DNA from: Bacteroidales bacterium
GTDB lineage: Bacteria > Bacteroidota > Bacteroidia > Bacteroidales > Bacteroidaceae
NCBI GenBank assembly: GCA_022784065.1
Contig: JALFUO010000092.1
Span: 1 to 51,989, forward strand
DNA: 51,989 bases
Direction: 5' to 3'
The translations under genes and the position numbers were made by a program. The notes below the pieces were generated by a model. It saw only the letters and a list, made by a program, of their open reading frames with translations. It did no database searches and was not told the DNA's origin. Below, in pieces: positions 1 to 7,180 of the stretch. Positions within the stretch are counted from its first letter, which is position 1, and each line of letters opens with the position of its first letter.

Positions 1-135
1 ATTAATTTACCATGGCGGACGGTTAATCCTTTCTTTAATACGACAAAAGTAAGGATTTAACCTCGGCTTCTCCAAATTTTATTATCGTGTTTGCTCTGAA
101 AGCTCGCTACGCTCGCTTTCGTCTGCAAACTTAGT

Positions 136-312
136 GTTACCGTCGCTACGCTCCGTAGTGCCTTCCAGGCACTTGACACTTATGCAAGCACATGACTGCG
201 CCTATCGCTACATCTCTGCAATGCCTGCCAGGCACTTGATGCTTATGTATAGTTTTCATTTCTTGGGAGTATTAAGTGCCTGGAAGGCACTACGGAGCGT
301 AGCGACGGTAAC
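136..312. repeat. Perfect 39-bp inverted repeat with 99-bp spacer
   Basis: Bases 136-174 are the exact reverse complement of 274-312. Each arm contains the smaller palindromic unit GTGCCTGGAAGGCAC-like, and a third partial copy lies at 350-371 with a degenerate one near 221-247. The spacer contains no clear promoter. It could be a cruciform/hairpin repeat, an ancient mobile-element remnant, or an invertible segment; the sequence alone does not decide. Confidence 0.85.
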
Positions 313-408
313 CGGGTACGCAGTGCCCGGTTAGGCTATGTGAGGACGATGTGCCTGGAAGGCACTACGCCCGAGGACATGCCCCCACTCCCCTTTCAAT
401 GAAATTAT

Positions 409-479
409 ATCTCCGTGAAACTTTTTACTTTCACGGAGATATTTTTTACTGTCAAGCAGATATTTTTTACTATCTGCTT
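409..479. repeat. Two consecutive hairpins with matching T-rich loops
   Basis: A 12-bp stem pairs 409-420 with 429-440 (CTCCGTGAAA core) and a 9-bp stem pairs 454-462 with 471-479 (AAGCAGATA core). Both loops are nearly the same, CTTTTTAC and TTTTTTAC, which suggests duplication of the loop with drift of the stems, or a conserved structural unit. They immediately precede the palindrome array at 490. Confidence 0.65.
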
Positions 480-489
480 AAAAAAGTTT

Positions 490-569
490 ATTACAAACTT
501 TGTAATATATGTTACAAACTTTCTAACACATGTTACAAACTTTGTAACGCGTGTTACAAAGTTTGTAAC
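490..569. repeat. Palindrome array I: four 17-bp units at 21-bp spacing
   Basis: Units begin at 490, 511, 532 and 553, exactly 21 bp apart. The consensus is GTTACAAACTTTGTAAC with 4-bp spacers; the first unit has weaker outer bases and the second has a C-C mismatch near its right arm. Units 3 and 4 are reverse complements of each other. The array lies about 265-345 bp upstream of the predicted feoAB transcription start. See the matching arrays at 27305 and 48354. Confidence 0.85.
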
Positions 570-681
570 AAAAAACATCTTATGGGATAGGAAAAACTTT
601 GAGGCACTTAGGAAAAAATATCAGCAAGAAAGAAAAAAAATTTCAAGGAGGAAATGCCGCCGCTGCGCCTGTGGCTATATA

Positions 682-719
682 GCCTGTCCTGTGGCGTAGT
701 GCTACGCCACAGGACAGGC
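682..719. repeat. 18-bp perfect hairpin upstream of feoAB
   Basis: Bases 682-699 pair perfectly with 702-719 around a two-base centre (core CTGTCCTGTGGCGTAG). It is absent from the homologous leader at 27430-27470, so it was inserted here or lost there. There is no T tract after it, so a simple terminator is unlikely; a REP-like element is a reasonable guess. Confidence 0.75.
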
Positions 720-820
720 CCCCTTTTCCGCCCCATAATACCCACGTTTAGGGATACCGCGCCCTGCGCCTGCGCAGAAAATCACAAAAAAAAGGTATTT
801 CAGGCTTGCTGCCTTAGTAG

Positions 821-828
821 TAATTTTG
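821..828 (+). promoter_or_regulatory. feoAB promoter, -7 element TAATTTTG
   Basis: TAATTTTG matches the Bacteroidetes sigma-ABfr -7 consensus TAnnTTTG. A start of transcription about seven bases downstream would leave only some seven bases before the ATG at 842, so the message would be almost leaderless. No convincing Fur box was seen. Confidence 0.6.
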
Positions 829-841
829 CACTCGAAAAATT

Positions 842-3055
842 ATGCATTGCACAATGACACTTTCAGACTTAAAAAATAAAGATGTGGCCTACGTGGAAAG
901 CGTGGGCGTGGGCGGCGCATTGCAGATGCGCCTCGAAGAGATGGGACTCGTGCGCGGGCAGCGCGTGGAGAGGCTGTATGCCTCGCCGCTCGGCTCACCC
1001 ATCGTGTTTAGGGTGCTGGGCCAGATGGTTTCGCTGCGGCGCAGCGAGGCAGCACTCGTAAGCGCATCGCCCGAACCGCCCGCCGACGAGGCAGAGGCAC
1101 CGGCCGCCGCTCCTGCCGCACCCGAGTTGCCCGCAGCAGAGCCGCACGTAGCGGCTTGCGCCGTGGGCTGCCCCTCATGCGGCGGCACGCATCAGCATAA
1201 GGACAGTTGCGAAGACGCGCTGACCATCGCCCTCGTGGGCAACCCCAACTGCGGCAAAACGGCCTTCTTCAACGCCGCCTGCGGCGGACACGAACGCACG
1301 GGCAACTATGCCGGCGTGACCGTGACGAGCGTGGAAGGACATACCGAACTCGACGGCCGCAAACTGCGCGTCATCGACCTGCCCGGCACTTACTCGCTCC
1401 ACTCTTTCAGCCCCGACGAGGCATACGTGATGCACGAGTTGGCGAAAGGCAAGGTGGACGTGGTGCTCAACGTGATCGACGTGAACAACCTCGAGCGCAA
1501 CCTGCTGCTCACCATGCAGTTGCGCACGATGGGCAAACCCGTGGTGTGCGTGCTCAACATGTACGACGAATTCACGCAAAGCGGCAGCCGCCTCGACCTG
1601 CCAAAACTGCGCGAAAGGCTCGGCGTGCCCTGCGTGACCACCATTGCACGCACGGGACAGGGCATCACGGAAGCCCTCCGGGCAGCCATCGAGCGCGCCG
1701 AGTGCACCTGCGAGCCGGTAGCCGCACAGGCCGGAGAGAACGAACCGCGCGACGTGAAAACTATCAATACCGCCCGTTACCACAGCATCTCGAAAATCGT
1801 GGCGGGCATCTATCAGCGCAACGAGGGACGCACCGACCGTGCCACGCGGCTGCTCGACCGCCTCACGGCGCACGGCTTGCACGCCTACCTCGTGTATGCC
1901 GCGCTGATGTTTTGCGCCTTCTGGCTCACCTTCGAACTGGGACAGTATCCCATGGATTGGATTGACAGCGGCGTGGGCCTGCTGACCGAGTGGGTGGAAA
2001 GCACACTGCCCGACGGCTTCCTGCGCGACCTGCTGGTCAGCGGCGTGCTGGGCGGCGTGGGGAGCGTCATCGTGTTCCTGCCCAATATTCTCATCCTCTA
2101 CCTCTGCATCACCCTGCTCGAAGACTCGGGCTACCTGGCCCGCGCCGCCATGCTGGCCGACCCCTTGCTCAGCCGCGTGGGGCTGCACGGCAAGTCGTTC
2201 ATTCCGATGCTCATGGGCTTCGGCTGCAACGTGCCGGCCGTGATGGCCACGCGCACGATAGAGAACCGCAAGGCGCGGCTGCTCACAATGCTGGTGCTGC
2301 CCTTCATGTCGTGCTCGGCGAGGCTGCCGGTCTACGTGATACTCTGCGGTGCGTTCTTCCCCGATAAGGCGGTCTACGTGATGTGCCTGCTCTACGCCCT
2401 CGGCATCGCCATAGCCTTTGCCGCAGCCGCCGTGCTCAACCGTTGCTATCGGCGCGGCGCGGACAGTTCGTTCGTGATGGAAATCCCGCCCTACCGTGCG
2501 CCGCAGGCGGCGAGCGTTTTGCGCCACACGTGGGAGAAGGGACGGCAATACCTCCGCAAGATGGGCGGCATCATTCTCGTGGCGAGCATCGCCGTGTGGC
2601 TGCTCGGCTACTTCCCGCGCGGCGGAGAGCAACTTACGGAGGCGCAGCAGCAGGAGCAGTCCTATCTGGGGCACATAGGGCACGCCATGGAACCCGTGTT
2701 TAGTCCGCTGGGCTTCGACTGGCGCATGGACGTGGGCATCCTGGCCGGTACGGGCGCAAAGGAACTCATGGTGAGCACACTCGGGGTGCTTTACGAATGT
2801 CCCGAGGAAGACGCCGAGGCCGACAATGCCGGCGATGCCTCGCAAACGCGCCTCGCCGCCGCGCTGCAAACTGCCACAACGCCTGCCGCCGCTCTGGCCT
2901 ATATGGTCTTTGCCCTGCTCTATTTCCCTTGCATGGCGACCATCGCCGCCGTGCGCAGCGAGAGCGGACGCTGGCGCTACGCCCTCTTTGCCGCGGCATA
3001 CACCACAATCATAGCCTATCTGGCGACGTGGGGAACTTATGTAATATTTGGATAA
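842..3055 (+). CDS. feoB: Ferrous iron transporter FeoA-FeoB fusion
   Basis: This 737-residue protein imports Fe(II) across the inner membrane. Residues 5-75 form a FeoA SH3-like domain, followed by an Ala/Pro/Glu-rich linker and a Cys-rich stretch (GCPSCGG, 109-115). The FeoB G domain shows G1 GNPNCGKT (133-140), G3 DLPG (179-182) and G4 NMYD (239-242). The C-terminal membrane part carries the two Gate motifs GFGCNVPAV (459-467) and PFMSCSARLPVY (487-498). FeoAB fusions of this kind are common in Bacteroidetes. The start at 842 is used, but a second ATG at 854 fits equally well. The gene downstream on the same strand is a porin-like protein, separated by a large repeat. A decayed copy of the beginning of this gene lies at 27537. 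Confidence 0.95.
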   Translation: MHCTMTLSDLKNKDVAYVESVGVGGALQMRLEEMGLVRGQRVERLYASPLGSPIVFRVLGQMVSLRRSEAALVSASPEPPADEAEAPAAAPAAPELPAAEPHVAACAVGCPSCGGTHQHKDSCEDALTIALVGNPNCGKTAFFNAACGGHERTGNYAGVTVTSVEGHTELDGRKLRVIDLPGTYSLHSFSPDEAYVMHELAKGKVDVVLNVIDVNNLERNLLLTMQLRTMGKPVVCVLNMYDEFTQSGSRLDLPKLRERLGVPCVTTIARTGQGITEALRAAIERAECTCEPVAAQAGENEPRDVKTINTARYHSISKIVAGIYQRNEGRTDRATRLLDRLTAHGLHAYLVYAALMFCAFWLTFELGQYPMDWIDSGVGLLTEWVESTLPDGFLRDLLVSGVLGGVGSVIVFLPNILILYLCITLLEDSGYLARAAMLADPLLSRVGLHGKSFIPMLMGFGCNVPAVMATRTIENRKARLLTMLVLPFMSCSARLPVYVILCGAFFPDKAVYVMCLLYALGIAIAFAAAAVLNRCYRRGADSSFVMEIPPYRAPQAASVLRHTWEKGRQYLRKMGGIILVASIAVWLLGYFPRGGEQLTEAQQQEQSYLGHIGHAMEPVFSPLGFDWRMDVGILAGTGAKELMVSTLGVLYECPEEDAEADNAGDASQTRLAAALQTATTPAAALAYMVFALLYFPCMATIAAVRSESGRWRYALFAAAYTTIIAYLATWGTYVIFG

Positions 3056-3085
3056 AAGCGAAAATGAACGAATCAAAAGGGTAAA

Positions 3086-3456
3086 GACAAAAACATACAA
3101 AACCGCTTGCCTCATTTGAAGCCCAAGGGCTACGCCGCCGGTCTTAACGCCGAGCCTGAAAGCCTCTCGGCTTTCGCTCGCCCTTAATACCTGCGGCTGC
3201 GGTCGGTGCCCGCCCGCTTCAAACGACGCAAGCAAAAAACAGAAAAAAGTGGATATTTACTTTTTCATTGTAAAAGCAAAGAAGCAATGCTTTACTTTTT
3301 TCTGTTTTTTGCTTGTCCTGTGTGGGCGGGCGGGAACCGACCGCAGCCTTAGCGGATTAAGCAACAGACAAAAGTCGACAGACTTTTAGGCTGGGCTTAA
3401 TCGGATAAGGCGAGCCGCAGGCCCACACAGGACAAGCGGTTTTTATTGATTTTGTC
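3086..3456. repeat. Compound inverted-repeat element R1 (371 bp)
   Basis: The outer ends GACAAAAAC (3086) and GATTTTGTC (ending 3456) plus AAAACCGCTTG (3099-3109) and CAAGCGGTTTT (3433-3443) form an outer stem. Inside are a left hairpin (TGAAGC...GCTTCA), a central perfect 22-bp AT-rich inverted repeat (3229-3250 with 3294-3315), and a right hairpin with a 16-bp arm CTTGTCCTGTGTGGGC (3312-3327) pairing with 3421-3436. The whole folds as a closed multi-armed structure. A close relative in reverse orientation lies at 25556-25922. No protein is encoded. Confidence 0.85.
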
Positions 3457-3508
3457 TCATTCCAAAAACAGTTTATATGCAAACACATTTCAACACAAAA
3501 ACTAAACT

Positions 3509-4624
3509 ATGCATTTCCGTAAAATCATTTTCCCCCTTTTCCTGCTTACCCTCCCCTCCCCCGCCGCCGCGCAAGATGCCGACAGCGTTTGCACGCGGCG
3601 CATACACTGGCACGCCGACGCCATGAGCGAGGGGCAATGGAACCTGAAGGACGGACGCGCGGGGTGGGCCAACCTGCTCTCAGCAGGCATGGACGTGGGC
3701 ACCTGGCGCGGCGGCTGCGCCGAGATTGGCGCACTCGCAACGGGACACCTCGGGCACGCCGTGGCGGACGACTTGCAGGACTTCAGCAACATCAACGCCG
3801 AAAGCCGCGCCTTCCGCCTCATCCATCTCGGGCTGCGCCATGGGTGGGACAAGAAGATTAAAGGCTTTGTGTATTTCGGGCTGCGGCAGGCCGACGAAGA
3901 CTATTTCAACACCGACTGCGCCGCGCTCTTCACGGGGGCTTCCTACGGTTGCCTGCCGCAGGCGGGCGACAATTTCGCCATCGGCGTATATCCCGAAGCC
4001 GCCCTCGGCATACACGCCGAAATAGCCCCGTCGGACCGCTGGCTTATCAGGCAGAGCATCTACAACGGCACGGCCTCCGACCGCCTCAGCCGCCAGTTTC
4101 GCTTCTGCCCCAAGAGCGACGGCTTCGCCGCAATGGGCAGCGTGACGTTCAGCCCCGACTGGCTGCCGCGCCGCAAGGGGACGGACGGCGAGAGCGACTG
4201 CGCCTTTCAGCCTGCCTACGTGGTGGGCTACATTGCCGGGCGGCAAGCCGACGAAGAAACGGGCAAACTCATCGGGGGCGGCAGCGTGTGGGCCAGCATC
4301 GACCAGCCGCTGCTCCGCCTGCGCCGCACCACGCTCGCGCTCTTCGCCACGGGCGGCACACGGATAGGCAGGCTCAACGCGGCACGCGGACACTGGGCTG
4401 CCGGACTGCTGCTCGACGGACTGACGCGGCGGGGCGGCACGCTGGGCATCGGCGTGAGCCGCGCCATCTACGCCGACGGCCACGAGACCGACCTTGAAAT
4501 CACCTCTTCCCTGCCCCTCTGCCAATGGGCGCAACTGCAACCCGCGCTCCACGTAGTGCGCACCTGCGGCGAAACGGCATTGATCGGCGCGTTGCGCCTG
4601 TGTATCTGCCTCGGAAACAAATAA
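3509..4624 (+). CDS. Outer-membrane porin, OprB-like
   Basis: A 371-residue protein with a clear signal peptide (hydrophobic LFLLTLP, cleavage near AAAQ-DAD, residue 22). The remainder alternates polar and hydrophobic residues as in an outer-membrane beta barrel. The layout, with AGWANL early, a middle stretch of the type FAIGVYPEAALGIHAE...IYNG, and a closing beta-strand series, resembles OprB carbohydrate porins, but the match is by memory of the fold pattern and is moderate. It follows feoAB on the same strand after a 370-bp repeat and is followed by a strong terminator. Two fragments of a second copy survive at about 27585-27764, so this gene and feoAB were duplicated together. Confidence 0.65.
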   Translation: MHFRKIIFPLFLLTLPSPAAAQDADSVCTRRIHWHADAMSEGQWNLKDGRAGWANLLSAGMDVGTWRGGCAEIGALATGHLGHAVADDLQDFSNINAESRAFRLIHLGLRHGWDKKIKGFVYFGLRQADEDYFNTDCAALFTGASYGCLPQAGDNFAIGVYPEAALGIHAEIAPSDRWLIRQSIYNGTASDRLSRQFRFCPKSDGFAAMGSVTFSPDWLPRRKGTDGESDCAFQPAYVVGYIAGRQADEETGKLIGGGSVWASIDQPLLRLRRTTLALFATGGTRIGRLNAARGHWAAGLLLDGLTRRGGTLGIGVSRAIYADGHETDLEITSSLPLCQWAQLQPALHVVRTCGETALIGALRLCICLGNK

Positions 4625-4630
4625 ACGAAT

Positions 4631-4667
4631 GCCGCCCCGGTTGCCAATGCAACCGGGGCGGCATGTT
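4631..4667. terminator. Bidirectional terminator between convergent genes
   Basis: A 13-bp GC-rich stem (4631-4643 with 4650-4662, core GCCGCCCCGGTTG) with loop CCAATG is followed by ATGTTTTT. It lies 6 bases after the porin stop and 20 bases before the end of the convergent LruC gene, so it may serve both. Confidence 0.8.
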
Positions 4668-4686
4668 TTTCCGCGATCAATGCTGC

Positions 4687-6681
4687 TTATTTTTTCTTCT
4701 TAAACACATGGCCGTGACTGGGCTGGGAATACCAGTTCCAAAATTCGGATTTGTGGACATTGCGCCCCCAACTGCCGAGCAAGGGATAAGATGTTTCAAC
4801 ATTTACCCGCTCCAAAGACCAATCCCAATCGCCAGCCACGCAAAGCACTTGCGGTATGTCGCGCTGATCGCCAAGCATGATGTTGCTGTTAATCGTGGTC
4901 TCCGTTCCATCGTCCTCTGTCACCTTAATCGTAAAGAGGTGGCGATGCGTATCCATGGTGTAGCCGCTGGGCCAAGGGAGGTTGTCGGCAAGAAGCACGG
5001 GAGAGCGATGCAAACCCTCTTCCACCGTGTTCACCATATTACCCGGATTAACGTCGAATGCCTCGTGCGCCTCGCCGAGATAGGTGTCGCCATAGTAGAT
5101 GCGCGTGTTGCGCTCTGCGCCCGTGGCGAGGAGCCAAACGGAGACGGTGTGGTTTTTCGTGTCGGGCGTCACTTTAAGCACTACGTCGTTGAAGTCGAAG
5201 TCGACGGCCGTGCCTGCATTCTCGAAGCCCAGCGTCCAATCTTGCAGTTTCGCTTCGCCCTCTTCGCCCTCAGGTTTATCGGGCTTGATGTATTCGGGGT
5301 GCTTCTCAATAGTCCCCTGGTTTTTCGAACTTGCAATGGTTTCCTCTGTGAACTCGGGGCGATACTTTTCGCCTTTCAGGTTGGAAAGCACAAAGGTCAC
5401 GTCGTTGCAATCGAGGTCGCCGCCGTTGTTGGGCGAGTCGTCAAGACCCATAAAAGAGAAGTTGTCGTAAACGGCAAAGGCGCTGCGGTGCTTGCCGAGG
5501 TTGTTCATCGGCGCGAAGGAGAAGTTGATTTGCGTGGACGGCAACCGGTCTTCGGGCACGCCGAGTTTGAGGAGGCGGTTGCGCTGGTCGGGGCTAAGCG
5601 AACCGTTGGTGCGGAGATAGAAACCAAACTTCTTGCCCTTCGGAACTTCAATCTTGTAACTCAGACCGCGCACGGCGGTGATGCGGTCGCCGTAGGCCTT
5701 ATTGACGAGAAGCGTGTTGAAGGCATCGTCGCCCCGGCGCTTGGGATCGGCTGCGGAGGGGCGAGAACTGCTGGGCAGGCCATCACCGTCCTTATAGTCG
5801 AAGTTGGCATCATACCACACGGAGGTATTGCCATCGAGTTGGTATTGCACTTTTGCCTTGCCGTTGAGATAGTCGAGCGAGATGACTTCGGAGATGTCGT
5901 GATACTCGATGTCGCTGTAAGTGTCGGCGGAACGGGTGTAATAGCCAAGGACGCGCGTGGCGGTAGTGCCCGTGTGGCCGTAGATAAACGAGATGTAAAA
6001 CCCCTCATCGGCATGGTACTCGCCGCCCGCATCTTTCTCGCCGCGCGCATGGATTTCATAGTCAATGAGAGAAGTATGCGACTTGCTGGCATCTTGGTCC
6101 TCGACGAGCGCAAGGGCAATGTCGTCCCACGCCCAAGAGCCGAAATTCATATAGCCCACGTCCTCCATGACGCTGTTTCCATAGAGCGCGGAGTTGGTGG
6201 CGGCGCGCGAGACAGGGGCTTTATGTCGGCCGAAGGCCTGCGAGGCAGAACCGTCGAACGTGACGCTTTCAAGTTGGCGCAGGTCGCCCGTAAGTTTCAC
6301 GCGGCGATACTGCTTCGACGCGCTGCCATCGTCGTAAACAAGGCCGAAACTGCTGCCAAGGCCTTGCGGCACGTCGAGCAGCAGCACGTCCTTGCCGTGC
6401 ACCTGCTTCTGACCGAGCACAACAGGCGTGGCATCGCCAATCGTTTGCGCCGTGACGGTGCCCTGCCCGTTTACCGAGAGGTCAACCTGCATAGACACGG
6501 AGGTCATCCACGTTTGATCGGGGTCGGCATCGCCGCTCAGCCACAGCGGGCCGCCGCCAGCCGTGGGATTTTGAGGCACTTCAAGTCCTTTGTCCTCGCT
6601 ACACGAGCAAAGCCCGGCGAGCAATGCCACAGAGAACGCTTGTGCGAAGCAGAGGTGCTTGATGAACATTTTCTGTTTCAT
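4687..6681 (-). CDS. LruC-domain lipoprotein 1
   Basis: A 664-residue predicted surface lipoprotein. The N terminus has a lipoprotein signal with Cys at LLAGLCSC (about residue 25). The C-terminal half carries the hallmarks of the LruC/DUF4842 domain: DDSPNNGGDLDCNDVTF and, later, FDFNDVVLKV, both Asp/Asn rich and likely to bind calcium, then a closing region with CVAGDWDW and WNWYSQP. This gene is the second of a tandem pair (the other ends at 7181) and is separated from it by repeat element R2. The specific role is unknown; in this phylum such proteins are surface-exposed. The protein ends in four Lys residues. Confidence 0.8.
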   Translation of the reverse strand: MKQKMFIKHLCFAQAFSVALLAGLCSCSEDKGLEVPQNPTAGGGPLWLSGDADPDQTWMTSVSMQVDLSVNGQGTVTAQTIGDATPVVLGQKQVHGKDVLLLDVPQGLGSSFGLVYDDGSASKQYRRVKLTGDLRQLESVTFDGSASQAFGRHKAPVSRAATNSALYGNSVMEDVGYMNFGSWAWDDIALALVEDQDASKSHTSLIDYEIHARGEKDAGGEYHADEGFYISFIYGHTGTTATRVLGYYTRSADTYSDIEYHDISEVISLDYLNGKAKVQYQLDGNTSVWYDANFDYKDGDGLPSSSRPSAADPKRRGDDAFNTLLVNKAYGDRITAVRGLSYKIEVPKGKKFGFYLRTNGSLSPDQRNRLLKLGVPEDRLPSTQINFSFAPMNNLGKHRSAFAVYDNFSFMGLDDSPNNGGDLDCNDVTFVLSNLKGEKYRPEFTEETIASSKNQGTIEKHPEYIKPDKPEGEEGEAKLQDWTLGFENAGTAVDFDFNDVVLKVTPDTKNHTVSVWLLATGAERNTRIYYGDTYLGEAHEAFDVNPGNMVNTVEEGLHRSPVLLADNLPWPSGYTMDTHRHLFTIKVTEDDGTETTINSNIMLGDQRDIPQVLCVAGDWDWSLERVNVETSYPLLGSWGRNVHKSEFWNWYSQPSHGHVFKKKK

Positions 6682-6752
6682 TTTTGTTTGGATTTTTGGA
6701 ATTAATAAAGAGATTGTTGATGTTTAGATGGATTATTCAGAGATGTCTTTAG

Positions 6753-7140
6753 GATAAAAACCAATTAAAACACTTGCTGCGGGTGAAGCCCTATCGGGTT
6801 CGCCGCCGGTCTTAACGTCGAGCCTGAAAGCCTTCCGGCTTTCGTCTCGCCTTTAATCCCTGCGGCTACGGCCGTAACCGGCCGCTTCACCCGCAGCAAG
6901 GGAAAAACCATGAAAAACCCGTGAGACATGACCTTTTGCAGTTGACACTCGAAACGTTTGCATTGGACGTGTGTTTTTAATGGTTTTTCCTTGTTCTGTG
7001 TGAAGCGGGCGGGAACCGACCGCAGCCTGCGCACATAATGCAAGAGGCGGAAGCCGCAAGGCTTACAGGCTCTGGCATTATGCGCACAGGCGTAGCCGTT
7101 AGGCTTCACACAGAACAAATTGTTTTTATCGGTTTTTATC
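6753..7140. repeat. Compound inverted-repeat element R2 (diverged, 388 bp)
   Basis: This has the same plan as R1: outer GATAAAAACC (6753-6762) pairs with GGTTTTTATC (7131-7140), a left hairpin GGTGAAGCCC...CTTCACC, a central AT-rich repeat (6897-6918 with 6973-6993), and a right hairpin with ends GTTCTGTGTGAAGC and GCTTCACACAGAAC. The arm sequences differ from R1 on both sides of each stem, so pairing is preserved. It lies between the two LruC genes. Confidence 0.8.
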
Positions 7141-7180
7141 ATACTTGTATGCGCACGTATAACCGCTGGGGCTGTTGTTA

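Larger units (their letters stand above)
1..841. other. Gene-free leader region upstream of feoAB
   Basis: No convincing protein gene is visible in these 841 bases; the short open frames are built from repeats. The stretch holds a 39-bp inverted repeat (136-312), two short hairpins (409-479), a 21-bp-period palindrome array (490-569), an 18-bp hairpin (682-719) and the feoAB promoter (821-828). The part from about 480 to 805 is similar in sequence to 27295-27535, ahead of a decayed second copy of the locus. The gene upstream of the window cannot be seen. Confidence 0.7.

Noticed and set aside
490..569. CRISPR-like array
   Set aside because: Only four units at 21 bp with 4-base spacers; units are palindromic and there are no unique spacers or cas genes.
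415..590. Small protein with Y-K-L-C-N heptads over array I
   Set aside because: Several frames are open here because of the 21-bp period; array II has a stop just ahead and no ATG in the matching frame. Kept only as an alternative reading.
842..853. Certain choice of the first ATG of feoAB
   Set aside because: The ATG at 854 begins MTLSDL, the usual FeoA start, so the first four residues remain doubtful.
1175..3235. A 686-codon open frame antisense to feoAB
   Set aside because: It is a shadow of the GC-rich feoAB reading frame; no family motifs, an implausible His/Arg-rich composition, and no promoter.
4525..6705. A 726-codon plus-strand frame opposite the LruC gene
   Set aside because: The minus-strand frame has a lipoprotein signal and LruC motifs; the plus-strand frame has none and runs through the terminator at 4631.
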